DNA of 64,000 bases from Diaporthe sp. PMI_573 (GCA_021399435.1 JAJTUP010000027.1:620001-684000); one strand, 5' to 3'; counted from the stretch's first letter, positions 33,618 through 46,512 are shown. Numbers and translations: made by a program. Notes: a model not told the origin generated them from the sequence alone.

Positions 33618-36600
33618 TCACAAGGTCAGTCTTGGCCTAAGATGCAATCAATGCGCTCCAATATGCTGACTTCATACTTGTAGGGTGCTAGTGCGGATAC
33701 GAGAATGCTATATTGTTTTACATCAGAGTCTTGCCGTCGCCCGCTTTTGTGCTCTAGATTCAAGTTGCTCACGCACAGATCTTTTCCAATCTATTCTTCT
33801 CTTTCCTTTTTTTCTTATTCCGGCTTTCCTATTCTTATAGTTGTCTACGCTCTTTCGCTCTATCTTCTCTCGCACTGTTTCACTGAATCTTGGTCTCCTT
33901 TTTCTTTCCCCGGGGGCACGGCGAACACTGCTGTTCTGATCGCCGAATACCTAGAACATGTCTAGCAACATTTATTTTATTTGTTTGTATCAATAAAAAG
34001 TGTTATCGCCCAAATATTAACTCAAACTTTGACATGCTCTTCGCTACAGCTGAAAGTACGACGTATACAAGTCAATGCTCCCAATAATTTATTCGTGACA
34101 GCTGGATGGGATCGTCAGCTGCAAACACAAATGAACGCTCATCAAGGCGCGGTGTTACTTCGTCCTCGCGGAGCCGCCTCAGACTTCTGTGTATAAAGAC
34201 CGCTCAGAGTTAAGACGTCTAAGCCTTCGCCATGAGATGAGCTGGGACAAATCACTCCCTATTACTACACTTCCAAGCTTGTTCTAGACGCGCTGATAGG
34301 CGGATGCCACACCAACCAAGTCGTGGCAAGGCAACTGCAGGGCTAAATGGCATCGAAGATGGGTTTGTTCCGACGCTGTCATATGGATTGAACCACTCAA
34401 TGGCAGCGATTTTCAGGGCACTGACTCATCATTTGTGGACAAAGCCCTGCCGGAAAGGCACAAGTGGCACTGAATAGAGGCTTTGCGCCATGTTCATGGT
34501 CAGCTCACCCGCGAGCAGCTACAAGTCCGAATCCCCATCATGTCAGATGCCTGTGGGAAAGAAAACATCTGAAGGGTTCATGCATTTCATAGCTCTGGTG
34601 AAAGGCTTCTATATCCAAGCCCTGGGAGGTTCCGAAGTGGCCTGATGTTCTGACGCCTTACGTGCGCTGGAGCTGACGTGGGCCGCGGCCAACCTCTGTA
34701 ACACCTTGTGCACATCAGTGTATCTCCGGTATTGAGGTTTCATGCAGAGGCAAGCGGCTGGCTGCATGAGCATCTCTACTATGGTGGAACTGGGGACGGG
34801 CTTACTCCCATCTAGAAATGAGAATAGAGAGCTGAAATTGGGTGGCTTCGGGGAGAAGGAGAGTGGGTGGATTGATGAGGGAGTTGACTGGGCTGGCAAG
34901 TCGAGAGGGAAATTGGTCTGTCAGACACAGCGGAACCTTCAACTGGCTGCCACCTTAGACTATCCTGCCCCGATCCTTGGGGCCAGCCATGAGCCTTTGC
35001 TCCGGAATGGTTTGGAACCCTGACCACTCTGCCTTGTGGCTTGGTGTCACTATGGTAATAGATCGGTTAGCTTTGAAGAAGGTTCTCACGACGTCAGCTG
35101 GTTCCATATCCATCTCTCACTCTTGCCCACGCGTGGCGCAGTCGCGGATTGTTGACAGATGTGATTGCTTCCCATGCTTTGGTGTGTGTGTGTGTGTGTG
35201 TGACCACTCGAGTCGGTTCCTATCTTTAGGTCTGGCAGCCTGGTCATGCACAGCAACTCGTGCGGTGCTGATGCTATCATTCCGATGGTAGTGCTCGGTG
35301 ACCATTCCCTTGTTTCAAGGCATTGGAACAAGCTGAACAACCCCCATGGCATCGTCCGAAGGACAAAGGGACACATACCGGAACATTTTGCATTTCTCAG
35401 GTTGACCTACATGATTGCCATACGCCGGCCAGTGTCTCATACTGAACAATTACTTTCTGGGACAAAGACCAGATCTTGCATGATTATCAATGATGTGACA
35501 CCAGGATACGTGATAGACAAAGTGCCTGCGACCGAGATTGATCACACCAGTTGTCAGATGCTGTGTCTCCACCGTCTGAGCGGCTGCGTGTCCCATGAAA
35601 CGTACTGTAAGCCCTTCCCCTATGTTGTAAGGGCCCAGAACAGCGTTACAGTCTTGATCTTTTTGAAGGGACTGCGAAGCCGCGCCATTGCACTGGCGAC
35701 GCGCTTTAGAGTGAAGGGGCCTAGAGAGAGGTCGGAGGGGAGTATGGAGAAGAGAAAAATGAACAAGGAATCCCAAACCGTCATCTTTTCGGCGAGGGTA
35801 TGAGCGACCGTTGTGACGTGTAGTCCTGATCACTTCCAACGGCTGCCTACACTTGAAGTTGTCAGAGAGGCAAAGGCTGGATTCCAATTTTGTTAGGAGG
35901 CTGAGCGTGGCTGCAAAGGTATGCTGACAATGTTTTGCTTATTTCTATACCTGTCGAACGCCTGTGGTCATCTCCACTGTGCATCTGAGTGAGTGGCTCC
36001 AGCCGGAGCTCAGGTTCAGCTGCCAGTGTAACAAGTGACAGTTACGCAAGATCTTCAGCGCCTGAGGTGTGCGACGTGGCTAGTCCAAATTTATCGATGC
36101 GGGCGGGTGTTGCAAATGATTGTTGGTATGCCTTAAATCATCTCCTGGTCAACTGTACTGGGGAAAATATTGTGCGAGCGAGGATGGAGGCGACGATGGA
36201 CTTGAAGCGAGAAGAGAATGAAGGACAGTGCGGCTTGCCGTTCAGATTGCGGCTCTGCGACTTCAGGTATGACCAGCAGCGATTGGACGGAAATTAGATT
36301 GATTTGGCCGAATGAAGAATTCGACGTGTCAAACGTTGGAATCATTGATTGGGAAAAGTCGGATTGACACAATGAATGTGGTTACACAATAACGGGGGTC
36401 AGCCAAGCAATGACAACAACGTAAACGCGGAGGGATGGACGGGTTTAGCTGCCGTCTACTAGCTTCAGTGCTGACCATTGTCAGACGTGAGGCTGTTCTT
36501 CTAGGAGTTGACGACGCAGCATGCTGACCTTTCTTGTGCCTCGGTGAATTAATCTGTACCAACTTCACCGGCTTGTAAACAGAAGTTGCTTGTGCACAAG

Positions 36601-39600
36601 CCGGTTCGCCATCTGTACCGAGGGGCAAGGGCGAGCGAGGCCTTGGATTGCGGCTCTGCTATATTCCGGGCCCGACCTGTTCTGCGACCTGTTCCATTTA
36701 CAAACATACCAAAGGCGCCATCTGCAGAACTGAGAAGATGCATTGCCCGGCGGCCAATGACGCGGCGATCGGAGTTGGGCCACTCAGGGACTGTTCCATC
36801 GTCCGCCATTGTGAGGAGAAACTCAATGCATCCGGTGTGCGGGTCAAATTTAGGTGTGGTCAGCTGGCTGAGTCGACGCGAAGGGAACACAAATTGCTGG
36901 AGTAAGCCAATGCAAGCCCGGGCTAGTAGGCTTCGTATCCGATCCACTGACGTCTCCTATCATCTGGACGCATACTTCGGTAAGGCGCGGGGTTGCATCG
37001 CGCTGATCTGGGATCAATCGATGATTTCCGTCTTTGAAGGTCGAGGTTTCCGCGGTGCAGGGTGACGATAGGCAACCAACCCAATATCTTAGCTTTGCAG
37101 CAAAGAGCCAGGGCCGCATTCGGCTCCGCCGAACCACGCAAATCCAGGTCCTGCGCTGATTTTTTTTCTTCGCCAGGCAGCCAGAAGGCAAGCCCTGTGC
37201 TCACTAGTGATCTGTGCTTGGGAAGCTCCAGCGCAGCCTGGACGGTTGTCACTTGTTGCGCTCTCCTGAAGACGTGCAGGGCACACGCGATGCGCCTGGG
37301 AGCCTCGCGGACGGAAGGTCATGACGCGGCAGCCAGCAATCGATCTCAGGAATCATTGGGCACCACGACATACGGCAACGCCGCGACCCTGGCAATGCCT
37401 CGTTGGTGTGCATGTGCAGTGGTGATCGCTGGGCGATGTTTAGAAGGGCGTGGGGCGGCCACGGGTATGCGACCCAACGAGCCAGCGATTCGCAGGGCGA
37501 GGGGCCGCCGATGAGTGTCTGGCCTCCTCTCGCCTGCAACCCAGGTCTGACACCGAGCGGACATGGGCTCTGCATGTGCGGCCACTGCCAACCCCGGGCG
37601 CCGTCCAGCCCTTTCGACTTTCAACGTCCTCAAAGTGGCCTGAGCTCACAGAGCCTGGCTTGATAAGGCAGGTCACACAGCCTTCTGAAATGCTGGGTCA
37701 GATTTGGACCATGTCGAGCGCAAGTGCACATGGTTTGCTCGGTAGGTATCACATGCCATAGAAAACGCGTCATCTGTGTAGATGAGTGGGACGAGAATTG
37801 GCTGGATAGCATTTGCGACGAGCCACAACTTCAAGCGAAAGAATGCGCTCGATGTGCGACGCTGAGGCTGTTCGTTGGGCTGAAGTCGACCACAAAATTG
37901 GGAACCAGCCGCTGTAGCGCCGATATTTAGCCGCGGCTGCGAAAAAAAGAGGGGAATTTGAACCCAACACGCCTGCCTCCATCACCAACGTTCTGAACAA
38001 CCCGGGGCGTCAACAACTTGTGGATATCCCACCAAACACTGCTCGCCCCTCATACGACACCGAGACCAAGATGCTTGAACCAGCCATGATTGTAGTCCTC
38101 CATGGGAACGCAGAGGGTGGTGACGTACGAGCTGAAGCAACGGCACGCACCACGGCCACGCACCCAGTCTCTCCGATGACCCAGACAGCCTCGATCTCGA
38201 CAGCAGCCGGACGGAATCCCCCTCCCCCCCAGTCCTCGAGGGAGCGTCTTTTCTGAGTTTTCACGTGACTCGCGACGCTTGTCTCCAGGTTTCTGAACCG
38301 AAGTTCGTTACGCTCCGGGCCGCATCCACCCTCAAAACCGTGGACAATGTGGTGTAACGGCTGGCTGGTGGTTCACCTCGACCAAGCCTCATCTGCTGAT
38401 GGAACACTCGACCTCAAGTGGTGTCGAGGGGCTCAGCATTGGCGCGGCATCTGGAGTCGATGTGGCAGGTCGGCTGGCGACTCACGAGACTGCCACAAGA
38501 TGCGAGTGCTCTGTTCGCCTGGGCCGGGGCAGGCCCAAGTGAGCCCTGGCTGCAGCGCGGATGTTGCGGAAATGAGTGTCGTGCAGCCTCGCCTGCAGCA
38601 GTGTCCATGGCATCAGAATCAATGTCAGAGACAGTTCTGTTGCGCTGCCGCGCCTCCCGGTGTGACCGCCCTGAAATTTTATGAGGAAAGGGGTCAGTCA
38701 GGTTGGACTGGAAGGGTGGGCGCAGGGTCGAGCATTGCGCGAATTGGCACATATCAAGCTGCGCAGCACTTTGGCCGTTCTAGTGCGGCCAAGTCTGAAT
38801 GTGCGCGATGGAGCGAGTGGCTAAGAATTTTCCAATTGCAGAATTTGGAAGAGCATTTTCCTTGAAAATTTCATTTGGGCCTCGTGCAAGCAGCTGGTTG
38901 CCTACTCACCCAGGTACCTAGTGGTTCGCGCGCCGCCGTCACAGAAGTCACCATTCCGTCACCCGATGGGGCCGATTCCAGGACAGGGCCGGCAAGCATC
39001 AATCCAGCCGTTATTTCATCTTGTTTTCTCTGGTGCTAAAGCGTCGTTAGCCTGGGTGTTGTCCCAGCCTGTCGATACTCTTTGCACCGGGTCAGCTGAT
39101 GTGACCCGGCCCAGCGTGCTTACGGGGCTGAAACCAACCGTCCTTTTTCCATTTCCCTTCCGGAAAGACCCTCTTTTCTCTCTTCTCTGCTGCCTTTATT
39201 TCCTGGTTCCTGCCGACCGACCAAACCAGATTTGCTCAACTGACTCACATGCCTAATAGTGCACTCCACCCACCTCACCTCAAGGCAGCAGGTGGTGAGG
39301 TGGCGAATATCAAACTTGCCCAAGCCGACGCGATCACGGGGGACAATACAACGCTTGGAACCCAATGCCTCAGTCACCCTAGTCGGACCGGTGCCGTGGA
39401 CTTGGGCAGAGCACGCCGCGCCCTTCTCGCCCAATGCCAAGACGACTGCCGTCCTTCGAGAGGACGAGGGAGAGCACCCTTCTGGCTCCGAGGGACACGA
39501 GCACCCTTCACGCCAATGTGGCCCACCGTCAGCGCGCCCCCGTCACTCCGACCGACATCTGACCGACCGGCCACGGCAATCGGTGACTTGACTGCTATGT

Positions 39601-40382
39601 CCTGGGGACCTCCATTCCTAGTGGCTCTCCCTCCTCTGCCAATGTCATAGATGGCGAACGTTGTCTGTACCTGCATTAGTGGACCTTCCTTCCCCACGAA
39701 TCTCTGCCAACGACTACATACTGGCTCGAATTGCCTTCCCGCCTCGGCCCTTGCCGTCGCCAATTACCATTCAATGTCTGCGAGGCAGATGGTCATGAGT
39801 GCTACCCAGCCCTCACTCGGGTGCCCTGAGGCGGGCGGCGGGCTTAGACTCGTCCTGGCAACGAACTGATGTGCCTCCCCACCGCGTCCCATCGCGCTAG
39901 TCCCGAGTCCCAGCTACCTGCTGTATTCATACAGAGCTGTCTGAGTTTCAGAAAAGACTACCTTGCCAGTGGCGAGGTCGCGACGCGTGGGCCAGACCTT
40001 AGGGTGCCCTTGCCAGAACACGGAGACCACTTACATTGCAGCCCTGGGTCTACTCTACATCCATGAGTGCCTTGTTTTCGTCTTTGCTGAGCCATGCCCT
40101 GGGCTCCCCGTCGGCACCGGCTCGCCCTGTTGACCCTGTTGACTCAACAGGGCTTTCTCAACAACGAAAGATTGCGATCGCATACGCTTCCGCGTAGACA
40201 TGGAAGACTTAAAATTCCAACGGAAGCCCGTCCTTGATTTTAAGGTTGGTCGAGCACACCTTTGACAGCACTCACACACTGCACAGATCTTCGAGAATCC
40301 AGCTTCTAAAAAGTTGTCGAACGGCATATTGCTTTTACCACTGAAGGGTTTCTGAGGCCAGATCTGATCGCGATCTCTCATC
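33618..40382. other. 6.8-kb gene-poor region
   Basis: No gene supported. ORFs of up to 185 codons (such as 35246-35803 and 36586-37065) have no domain, signal or conserved block. A (GT)10 microsatellite lies at 35182-35202, an AT-rich patch at 33960-34040, and a 10-bp inverted repeat with 14-nt spacer at 39270-39303 (CCACCTCACC / GGTGAGGTGG). Decayed coding sequence or noncoding transcripts cannot be excluded. Confidence 0.4.
35182..35202. repeat. (GT)10 microsatellite
   Basis: Uninterrupted GT dinucleotide run in noncoding sequence. Confidence 0.9.
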
Positions 40383-40646
40383 ATGCCTTCCCACTCGTCT
40401 TCCTCGTCTCGTCACCACTCTCACGGCGGCAGCTCCCACAAGAACGATGTCTATCTCGGTGGCGACGGCAACGGTTCGAGCTCATCCCGCCGGTCCAAAT
40501 ACGTACGGGAGAAGATATGGTATTGTGCGTGGTGCAACTTTGGGCCATTGGACTGGACTTATGACACCGCCTGCGTCGAGTGTGGGCGGCCGCGTGACCA
40601 ATATGCCCGCATCGACTACAAAACACGCAAGGTCCGGTTGACTTAA
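40383..40646 (+). CDS. Tiny Cys4 zinc-ribbon protein 3
   Basis: 87 aa, single exon. It opens like proteins 1 and 2 with a Ser/His/Gly-rich segment (MPSHSSSSSRHHSHGGSSHK). The core is W46-Y-C48-x2-C51-x12-C64-x2-C67-G-x2-R, the same arrangement as the first four cysteines of the two genes at 31.75 and 33.32 kb. It lacks their third C-x2-C pair and their intron, and ends in a basic tail (DYKTRKVRLT). The pattern resembles a RanBP2-type zinc finger. Partner (RNA or protein) unknown. It lies 6.8 kb from the nearest relative. Confidence 0.65.
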   Translation: MPSHSSSSSRHHSHGGSSHKNDVYLGGDGNGSSSSRRSKYVREKIWYCAWCNFGPLDWTYDTACVECGRPRDQYARIDYKTRKVRLT

Positions 40647-43235
40647 TTGTGAGGTCCGATCACCTGCTACGGCGCAACAAAAGGTCGAACTACCTGCCTC
40701 TTTCGAATCAACATCTCTGGTTTTTACTCCTTGGTTTTCGTTTTGCCCATCACCACACGATAGCTGGTGTATTATCGTTTACGACATGGATGTCCAACAG
40801 GAGGCTCCTTTTGACAGACATGATTGTGTGTCTAGGATGGTGAGCCTCTCCCATCCTTCGAAAAGGAGCCGTGCGGATTGAAACTGACGTGGACCTCAGG
40901 CTGTTGAAAGTTCTCTCTTCATGAGCAATCAACTCCTCCCTGGCACGACATCCCCCCCCCCCCGACCTCCGATTCTCCTCTCCTCACCTCCGCGGCGTCG
41001 TCTGCAACCGGTTCCCTGCCAAACGGAAAAGAAGAACATGGCGTTCGGGGTTGGACACAAATTGATACCACTTTGCATTTAATACTGGCGCATGCGATAA
41101 AGGGAGTTAGTTGTAGTCTTGGGCTTGTATGGTAGTCTGAATAAACTTATGCACCAACACTCTTCGGGCCCATGGTTGTGACCGGTCCGTTGTTTGACCT
41201 TGGTGGGCAAAAAACACGCAGTTTCATTTGGGCCTTGGTTTCACCCTGGCGAATCATCCCCTGGTGTTTCACGGTCTTGCATGCGGCTGCATCACAGAAA
41301 ATGAACAACCTGTTGTCACCAGGCTTGTCACATGCAGCTGTGGTTGCCCCTCTGCTACCCTCCATCACCGCGCACCATCATGCATGTCTTTCAACCTGCA
41401 GGTTCTACACACCCACAACCCATGAAATCTGAGATTGAGTGTGACAGCAAAGTTCCACATGAAATCACAAAGTTCCGTGCAGTATTGTTGTTTATAATAG
41501 AGTCCTCTGTTCCTGTCCCTTCTATGCCAGAGATCTCGTTCTCCCACCAATACTACTGCTTACTCTTCTAGCACAGCTGTACCTACCCCGCGCGCAACCC
41601 AGAACCCTGCGAGAGGCGGCAGCTGACCTGAACTGCTGTCGTCATTGTCCACGACATTACCACCACGGCAGTTGGTGTTGCGGCTCCGTACGTGGGCCAG
41701 GAGAAAGAAGCTGACGGGCGCCGTCCTTTGAGAGGCCTCCCTACCCTGCGATCGCAGTCCCGCCCACAGAAGACTCCACGGGGTCCATACTGGCCTGATT
41801 CAACCAAGCTGTGCTCGATCAAAGGTGTCGCGGGCAGACAGGACGCACGAGCGGTGAGGGCCAGTGCCTGTGTTCCCCGGAGCCCCAACAACGACACGAG
41901 GCAGTTTTTCCGGCCCCGAGGCGTAGCGGGCCCAGGTTGGGTCAGGGGCGGAGTGGCAAAGCACGGAGTGACGGAGTGGCGACTTTGCTACGCCTAGTCT
42001 TGCGCTGTTTCGTTTCGCCCTGTGCTGCCAGGCAGCCTGGCTGAGAGGGGATGGAGGAAGGAGCTGGCTGCCTTGGGATGGGGGCCGCACAACGCACAAA
42101 CGAGGCAACAAGACGCTAAGGCCTGGGAAATACAACTATACACCCAACAGAACGAGAGAGGGCCAATCGGCCTGGCAATGTGCCTTTCAGCCTTCTGAAG
42201 AGCCCGAGGCGCGGCAAGCTGTGGAGCAATGAAGTCAGCCGTACCTCTTGTACACGAGCATTGGGATGAGAAGGAACCTCGGGGCGTAACGGCGATCTGC
42301 ACTACAACAGCCCGAGCCTGTGGTATGGAAAAGCAAAAGGCTTGCAGAAAAGTCAGGCCCCTGCATGAACATGCTCGGAGAGAGCGAGAGGCACAATGAT
42401 TGGTTTGAGTCCGCCGTGTTGCCCGCCCACAGCTGTTTTCTGTGGGCTGCTGCAGCTGTCAGACAGGGAGGAGAGCGAAAAAGAAGAAAGAAAAAGCAAA
42501 GCTGGGATGCCGGCCCCTGCCACAGCTGCAAGCAATCTGGGAGGGGGGAGGGGGTTGTCCGGGTGGTGATTGGACCAGCGGAGAGGGTGTGTAAGTGTCT
42601 GCAGGCCGGCTGCTTCTTCCGTCTTCCACGGCCGAGAGCATGCTGATTGTTTCTGAACATGCGCTTTCTGAGCATGCGCAAAGTGACCAACCATGTGGTT
42701 TGGATTGCCACACAGCCAATGGACGAGTCTTGATCGCACCACTGCACCGCCCAATACCGTTCTGCAACAATTAAACCGCTTTTATCAATTCTCTCACAAC
42801 ATCTTGAATTCCTGTTCATCGACGTTGTTGTGATTCGCATTTGAAGGGCGATCTGGTCTCGCCCAGACGAATCAAATGAGCGATGCTGAAGTTTTATTCA
42901 AAACAGGCCAATGTCGAACAGCCGGACAGCCGGGCTTGGAATATACGTCTCACTCACGGGCCGGTCGCGACTGTCGGAGCTGAGCGTCGGGCCCGGCCTA
43001 TCATCGGGGGTAAGGGGCTGGCAGCCCTGAAAGAGGCCGGGGCGACCCCGGGTGACCACGCCGGGGTTGTACAGGGCTTCCACAACTGCAGCTGGCTCCT
43101 TCCCGTCAACAGCCACTTTTGCCCCACTGTGCCAGTCCGCCCAAGACACACCTCCCCAGCCCATGAAATCCTTGGGACGTCGGAACTTGACCAATCCACA
43201 AAAGACAGCCCAGCCCCAGCTCGCCGAGGAAGAAA
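40647..43235. other. 2.6-kb noncoding region upstream of the phosphatase gene
   Basis: A 201-codon minus-strand ORF (42235-42840) is low-complexity and without motif, so it is not called. A C-rich homopolymer lies near 40955. The rest shows no recognisable feature. Confidence 0.35.
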
Positions 43236-44416
43236 ATGGCCGCAACCACCACGCCACTCCCAACGCCTCCGTTCGTGGACGTGCCAGGCCTCCCTAACTT
43301 GCGCGACTGCGGCGGCTACCCAGTCACAAACAGCAGCTGCGAGAATGGTGACAGCGAGCCGCAGAAGATGATTCGCCGAGGCATCCTCTTCCGCTCCAGC
43401 GAGCCCTCGAAGCTGACGGACGACGGGATCGCCATCCTGCGCGACACCCTGCGCATCACGCACGTCTTCGACCTGCGGTCCCTCCCCGAGATAGAGCGCG
43501 ACGCCAGCCTCGACGGCAGGCAGCCGAGGGAGTGGGCCGGCTCTCAAAGGGTGTTTGTGCCTGTCTTTTTGGACGAGGACTACAGCCCTGAGGCTGTTGC
43601 GAGGCGGTATGCGCATTTCTCGAGCGCGGAGGGCGAGGTGAGTTGGCATGGGTCTTCCTTGCATTTTTGCTTGCGCCTGCTATGAACATACAGCACTGTC
43701 TGAACGGCCCTGCCCTGGCCTTCCGAGCCCGATCGGAATTAGCCCAAGCCTCACCTCTCCTCTACAGCACTTTCGCGCCTCATTCTCGTTTTCTACACAT
43801 CGGAAGCTTCCTCTGTGGCTTCACTCCTCAGCCCTGACTCCCAAGCTAAGCCATGCCTCCCCGCCTCACCAGCATGACCGCCCCAGGCCCGCCACAATAC
43901 CGAAACTAGGCTGACAGGAAAGGAAAGGGCTTCGTACACGTCTACGACCACATCCTCAAGAGCGGAACCGACCCCAAAGGCGCACAGCCCTTCGCCGCTG
44001 TTCTGCGGCACCTGTCCTCGCCAACGCAGGCCCCTACCCCGATCCTGACGCACTGCACCGCCGGCAAGGACAGAACGGGCGTCCTGTGCGCGCTCGTGCT
44101 ATCTCTGTGCGGCGTACCCGACGACGCCGTTGCCCATGAGTACGCGCTGACCGACCTGGGCTTGGGCCACCGCCGCGCCGAGTTCGTCGGGAACCTGACG
44201 CAGTCGGGCCCGCTCAAGGGCAACCGAGCTGCCGCCGAGCGGATGGTTGGCTCGCGGCCCGAGGCTATGCTGGCTACGCTGGCGCTGATCCGCCGGGAGT
44301 ACGGGAACGTCGAGGGCTTCGTCAAGGGACGGTGCGGATTGTCTGACGAGGAGATTGAGCGGATCAGGAGCAATCTCGTCGTCGAGGTTGGTGGGGACCA
44401 CCGGCCTATTGACTAA
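43236..44416 (+). CDS. Tyrosine/serine protein phosphatase family protein (PF13350 type)
   Basis: 296 aa from exons 43236..43637 and 43928..44416; the 290-nt intron starts GTGAGT and is taken to end at AAAG before GGC (an alternative acceptor, CTAG, would add six codons). The CX5R phosphatase loop is HCTAGKDRTG (C177, R183), and the N-terminal GLPNLRDCGGYP and RRGILFRSSEPSKLTDDG are the family hallmark. The enzyme class removes phosphate from phosphotyrosine, or in related members from phosphoinositides; substrate unknown, probably cytosolic (no signal or membrane segment). It is convergent with the Bot1/MRPS35 gene, whose stop lies 214 nt away. Confidence 0.9.
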
Positions 44417-44630
44417 GAAGGGCATCAGAGGCTGCTTATTGTAGCGTGATGTGTGGGCAGAGGGGGACATGATGAGTTCAGAAGACAAGACTGTCTGCAT
44501 TTTGGGAGTTTTATTTTCTCAGGCATAGAGCCCGCATTGCGACGGAGTTCTGACGCGTTATAGACAGTCCACAGTATACACAATCATGCCATCGCCTGTC
44601 TTCCAATGGGGTTGCTCCCGCCAAATATAT

Positions 44631-45912
44631 CTAGTCGATCTTGGTTGGGATCTTGACTTGGTTCTTCTTCCGGTCCTCAAACGGAATGCCGTACCTCCAG
44701 CCAACACCTGCTCTGGAGCGGCCATCCTTGCCGACGTCATCAGCACTGATGGGCTTGATTCGGAAGTCGAATCGGCCTGTTGTGACCGTCGTGGTGTTCT
44801 TCCTCTCCTTCTCCGCCACTGCGAAGATCTTGAGTTCCCTGTCGTCCTCGGACTTCTTGGCCTCCTTCTTGAACTGGTCCCAGCTCTCCTTCTGCTTCAT
44901 GCCATCCTTCACCCTCTTTTCCATTTCCACCAGCTCACGATGTGGCACACGCTCGTCGGGTGACAACATGGTGTGGTGGAATGCCTTCGCCGCATCCTCA
45001 CGGGTGAAGTGCCGCGATTCCGACGTCGGCACGAAGAGCTGCTGCATCGTGTAACCGTGCACGTGAATCTCGTTGATCGGCTCAAGGGCCTGTATTGGCT
45101 TGTGTTGAGGGTAGCTGTGTGTGGGCACCATATCGAGGACGGCCTTGGAGTAGACTTTTGCCAGTTTTTGGCCCTGTAGTCGAGCGAAATGACGTTAGCC
45201 ATTGCGTCAAGCAGCTCGTTATGGACGAAGAAAAATGAGTTTTGTGTGTTTCTATCAGAGAGGCTCGCAAAGCTTTTTTGTAACCATGTGTTTTATGAGC
45301 TGTCTTCAAGACTAATCGAATTTTTTGTGTATCATCAGGGAAACGAGGGCAGATGAGCAAGTAGTGCAAGTGGAAAACCAGTGTGCTCCGACTTACATTT
45401 GCCTCCCAATCCTTTTCCACCTCTTTCATCCTCACCACGGCGGCGACCCTCCTTTGGTCAACGCCCAGCTCGGCTGAGACGGCTTTGACACTCTCCCACT
45501 TAACCATGACCTTGTTCCAGATCAGTTCGCGCGCCTCCTCGCACAGCACTGGCTGGCTGATGAACGCGGAGTTGGAGGGAAATGGCCGTGACGGGCTGCC
45601 GGAGTTGTTGCTTGAAAGGTAGTTTGGCTGGCCAGGTGTGTGGGTCTTGAGATCCTTGCCATGCTTCTTGAACCACTCTTGCATTCGCTGCTTCAAGACC
45701 GGCGCATTCCGTCTTTGGTGACTCGTGCTGGATGAGAAGGACCTGGATGATGAGGGAAGGGACAGCAATTGGGAGGAGAGGAGTGCGCGCTCTAGTGGCG
45801 ATGCCGAGGCGGCCACCATCGTGCCGCAGGAGCTGCGGCTGGAGAAGCTGGAGAAGCTTGAAAGCTCTGCGCAGCAGGTCTCCAGCGATTGGGACGGTAA
45901 CCGAGGAGGCAT
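44631..45912 (-). CDS. bot1: Mitochondrial small-subunit ribosomal protein mS45 (Bot1/MRPS35 family)
   Basis: 352 aa from exons 45912..45397 and 45173..44631; phase-0 intron of 223 nt (GTAAGT...CTACAG). The N terminus is rich in Ser and Arg with few acidic residues, as expected of a mitochondrial presequence. The core FPSNSAFISQPVLCEEAREL, WNKVMVKWESVKAVSAELGV and DQRRVAAVVRMKEVEKDW, continued after the intron by GQKLAKVYSKAVLDMVPTHS, matches the Bot1p family (PF12298), a component of the fungal mitoribosomal small subunit. The C-terminal part is charged (EKERKNTTTV...GRFDFRIKPIS). Three copies of a 21-bp repeat lie about 140-200 nt upstream. Confidence 0.85.
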
Positions 45913-46512
45913 TGTGGGAGGAATGTGGGAGAAGAGAAAGGAAATGTTATTGTTGAGATGGTATCAATTGTCGTGCCGCTCTCATTATGGTTGTACAGGT
46001 GAGGTCTGTTTGCGTTGTGTTGGGGCGCGCCGAGCGACCACGAAGCATAGAAGCTTCGGTAAAAGCAGAAGAAGCTTCGGTAAAAAGCAGAGAAGCTTCG
46101 GTAAAAGCAGAGACGGGCGGAGCTTGCAAATTTTCAAACGGTCGGCAGTGGTTTCTCCGTGGCCGGACGCGGCGGGATTGAGCTCGGGGTTGGGGTTGCT
46201 GCGGTACCCTCCCCCCCCTTTGCTTGGTGATGCCGCTGGACGGCGCGTGGAGTCCTGCCAAAAGGTGATGGTCGGAGCCGGATGCGCTTGATGCGCTTGC
46301 GGGTGCACACGTGCGCAGCCAGAACTTGATCACAGTCGATATCCGTGGTCAAATATTGGAGCACCTACTTAGGCTAAGTTTACTCCTGGTTTTAATCGCG
46401 GCGCACTGGTCCTAGGTCCTCCCTCATTTTGTACCCTTTGATCCTCTCATCGCCCTCTTCCAGCAGCAGGAGGTGGCTTGTGTTCCTCTGTTGCGTCGCA
46501 CATAGCCCACAA
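45913..46512. promoter_or_regulatory. Promoter region of the Bot1/MRPS35 gene
   Basis: Upstream region of the minus-strand Bot1/MRPS35 gene and 3' flank of the minus-strand gene at 46.5 kb. It contains the 21-bp tandem repeat at 46049-46110 and a C-rich run near 46210. Confidence 0.4.
46049..46110. repeat. Tandem 20-21 bp repeat, three copies
   Basis: Three head-to-tail copies of AGAAGCTTCGGTAAAAGCAG, at 46049-46068, 46070-46090 and 46091-46110. The middle copy has one extra A. Each unit contains the palindrome GAAGCTTC. Confidence 0.9.

Noticed and set aside
36549..37065. Overlapping ORFs of 132 and 159 codons on opposite strands
   Set aside because: Neither has a recognisable domain, a start context or splice-supported extension.
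37930..37980. Possible tRNA on the minus strand (GGGTTCAAATTCCCC then a T run)
   Set aside because: The T-arm pairs poorly, there is no acceptor stem before the T run and no D-arm or anticodon arm upstream.
42235..42840. 201-codon minus-strand ORF
   Set aside because: Low-complexity Ser/Leu/Phe-rich translation without domain or splice context.
43643..43914. ORFs inside the phosphatase intron
   Set aside because: They lie between exons whose joining restores the phosphatase sequence, and they have no features of their own.
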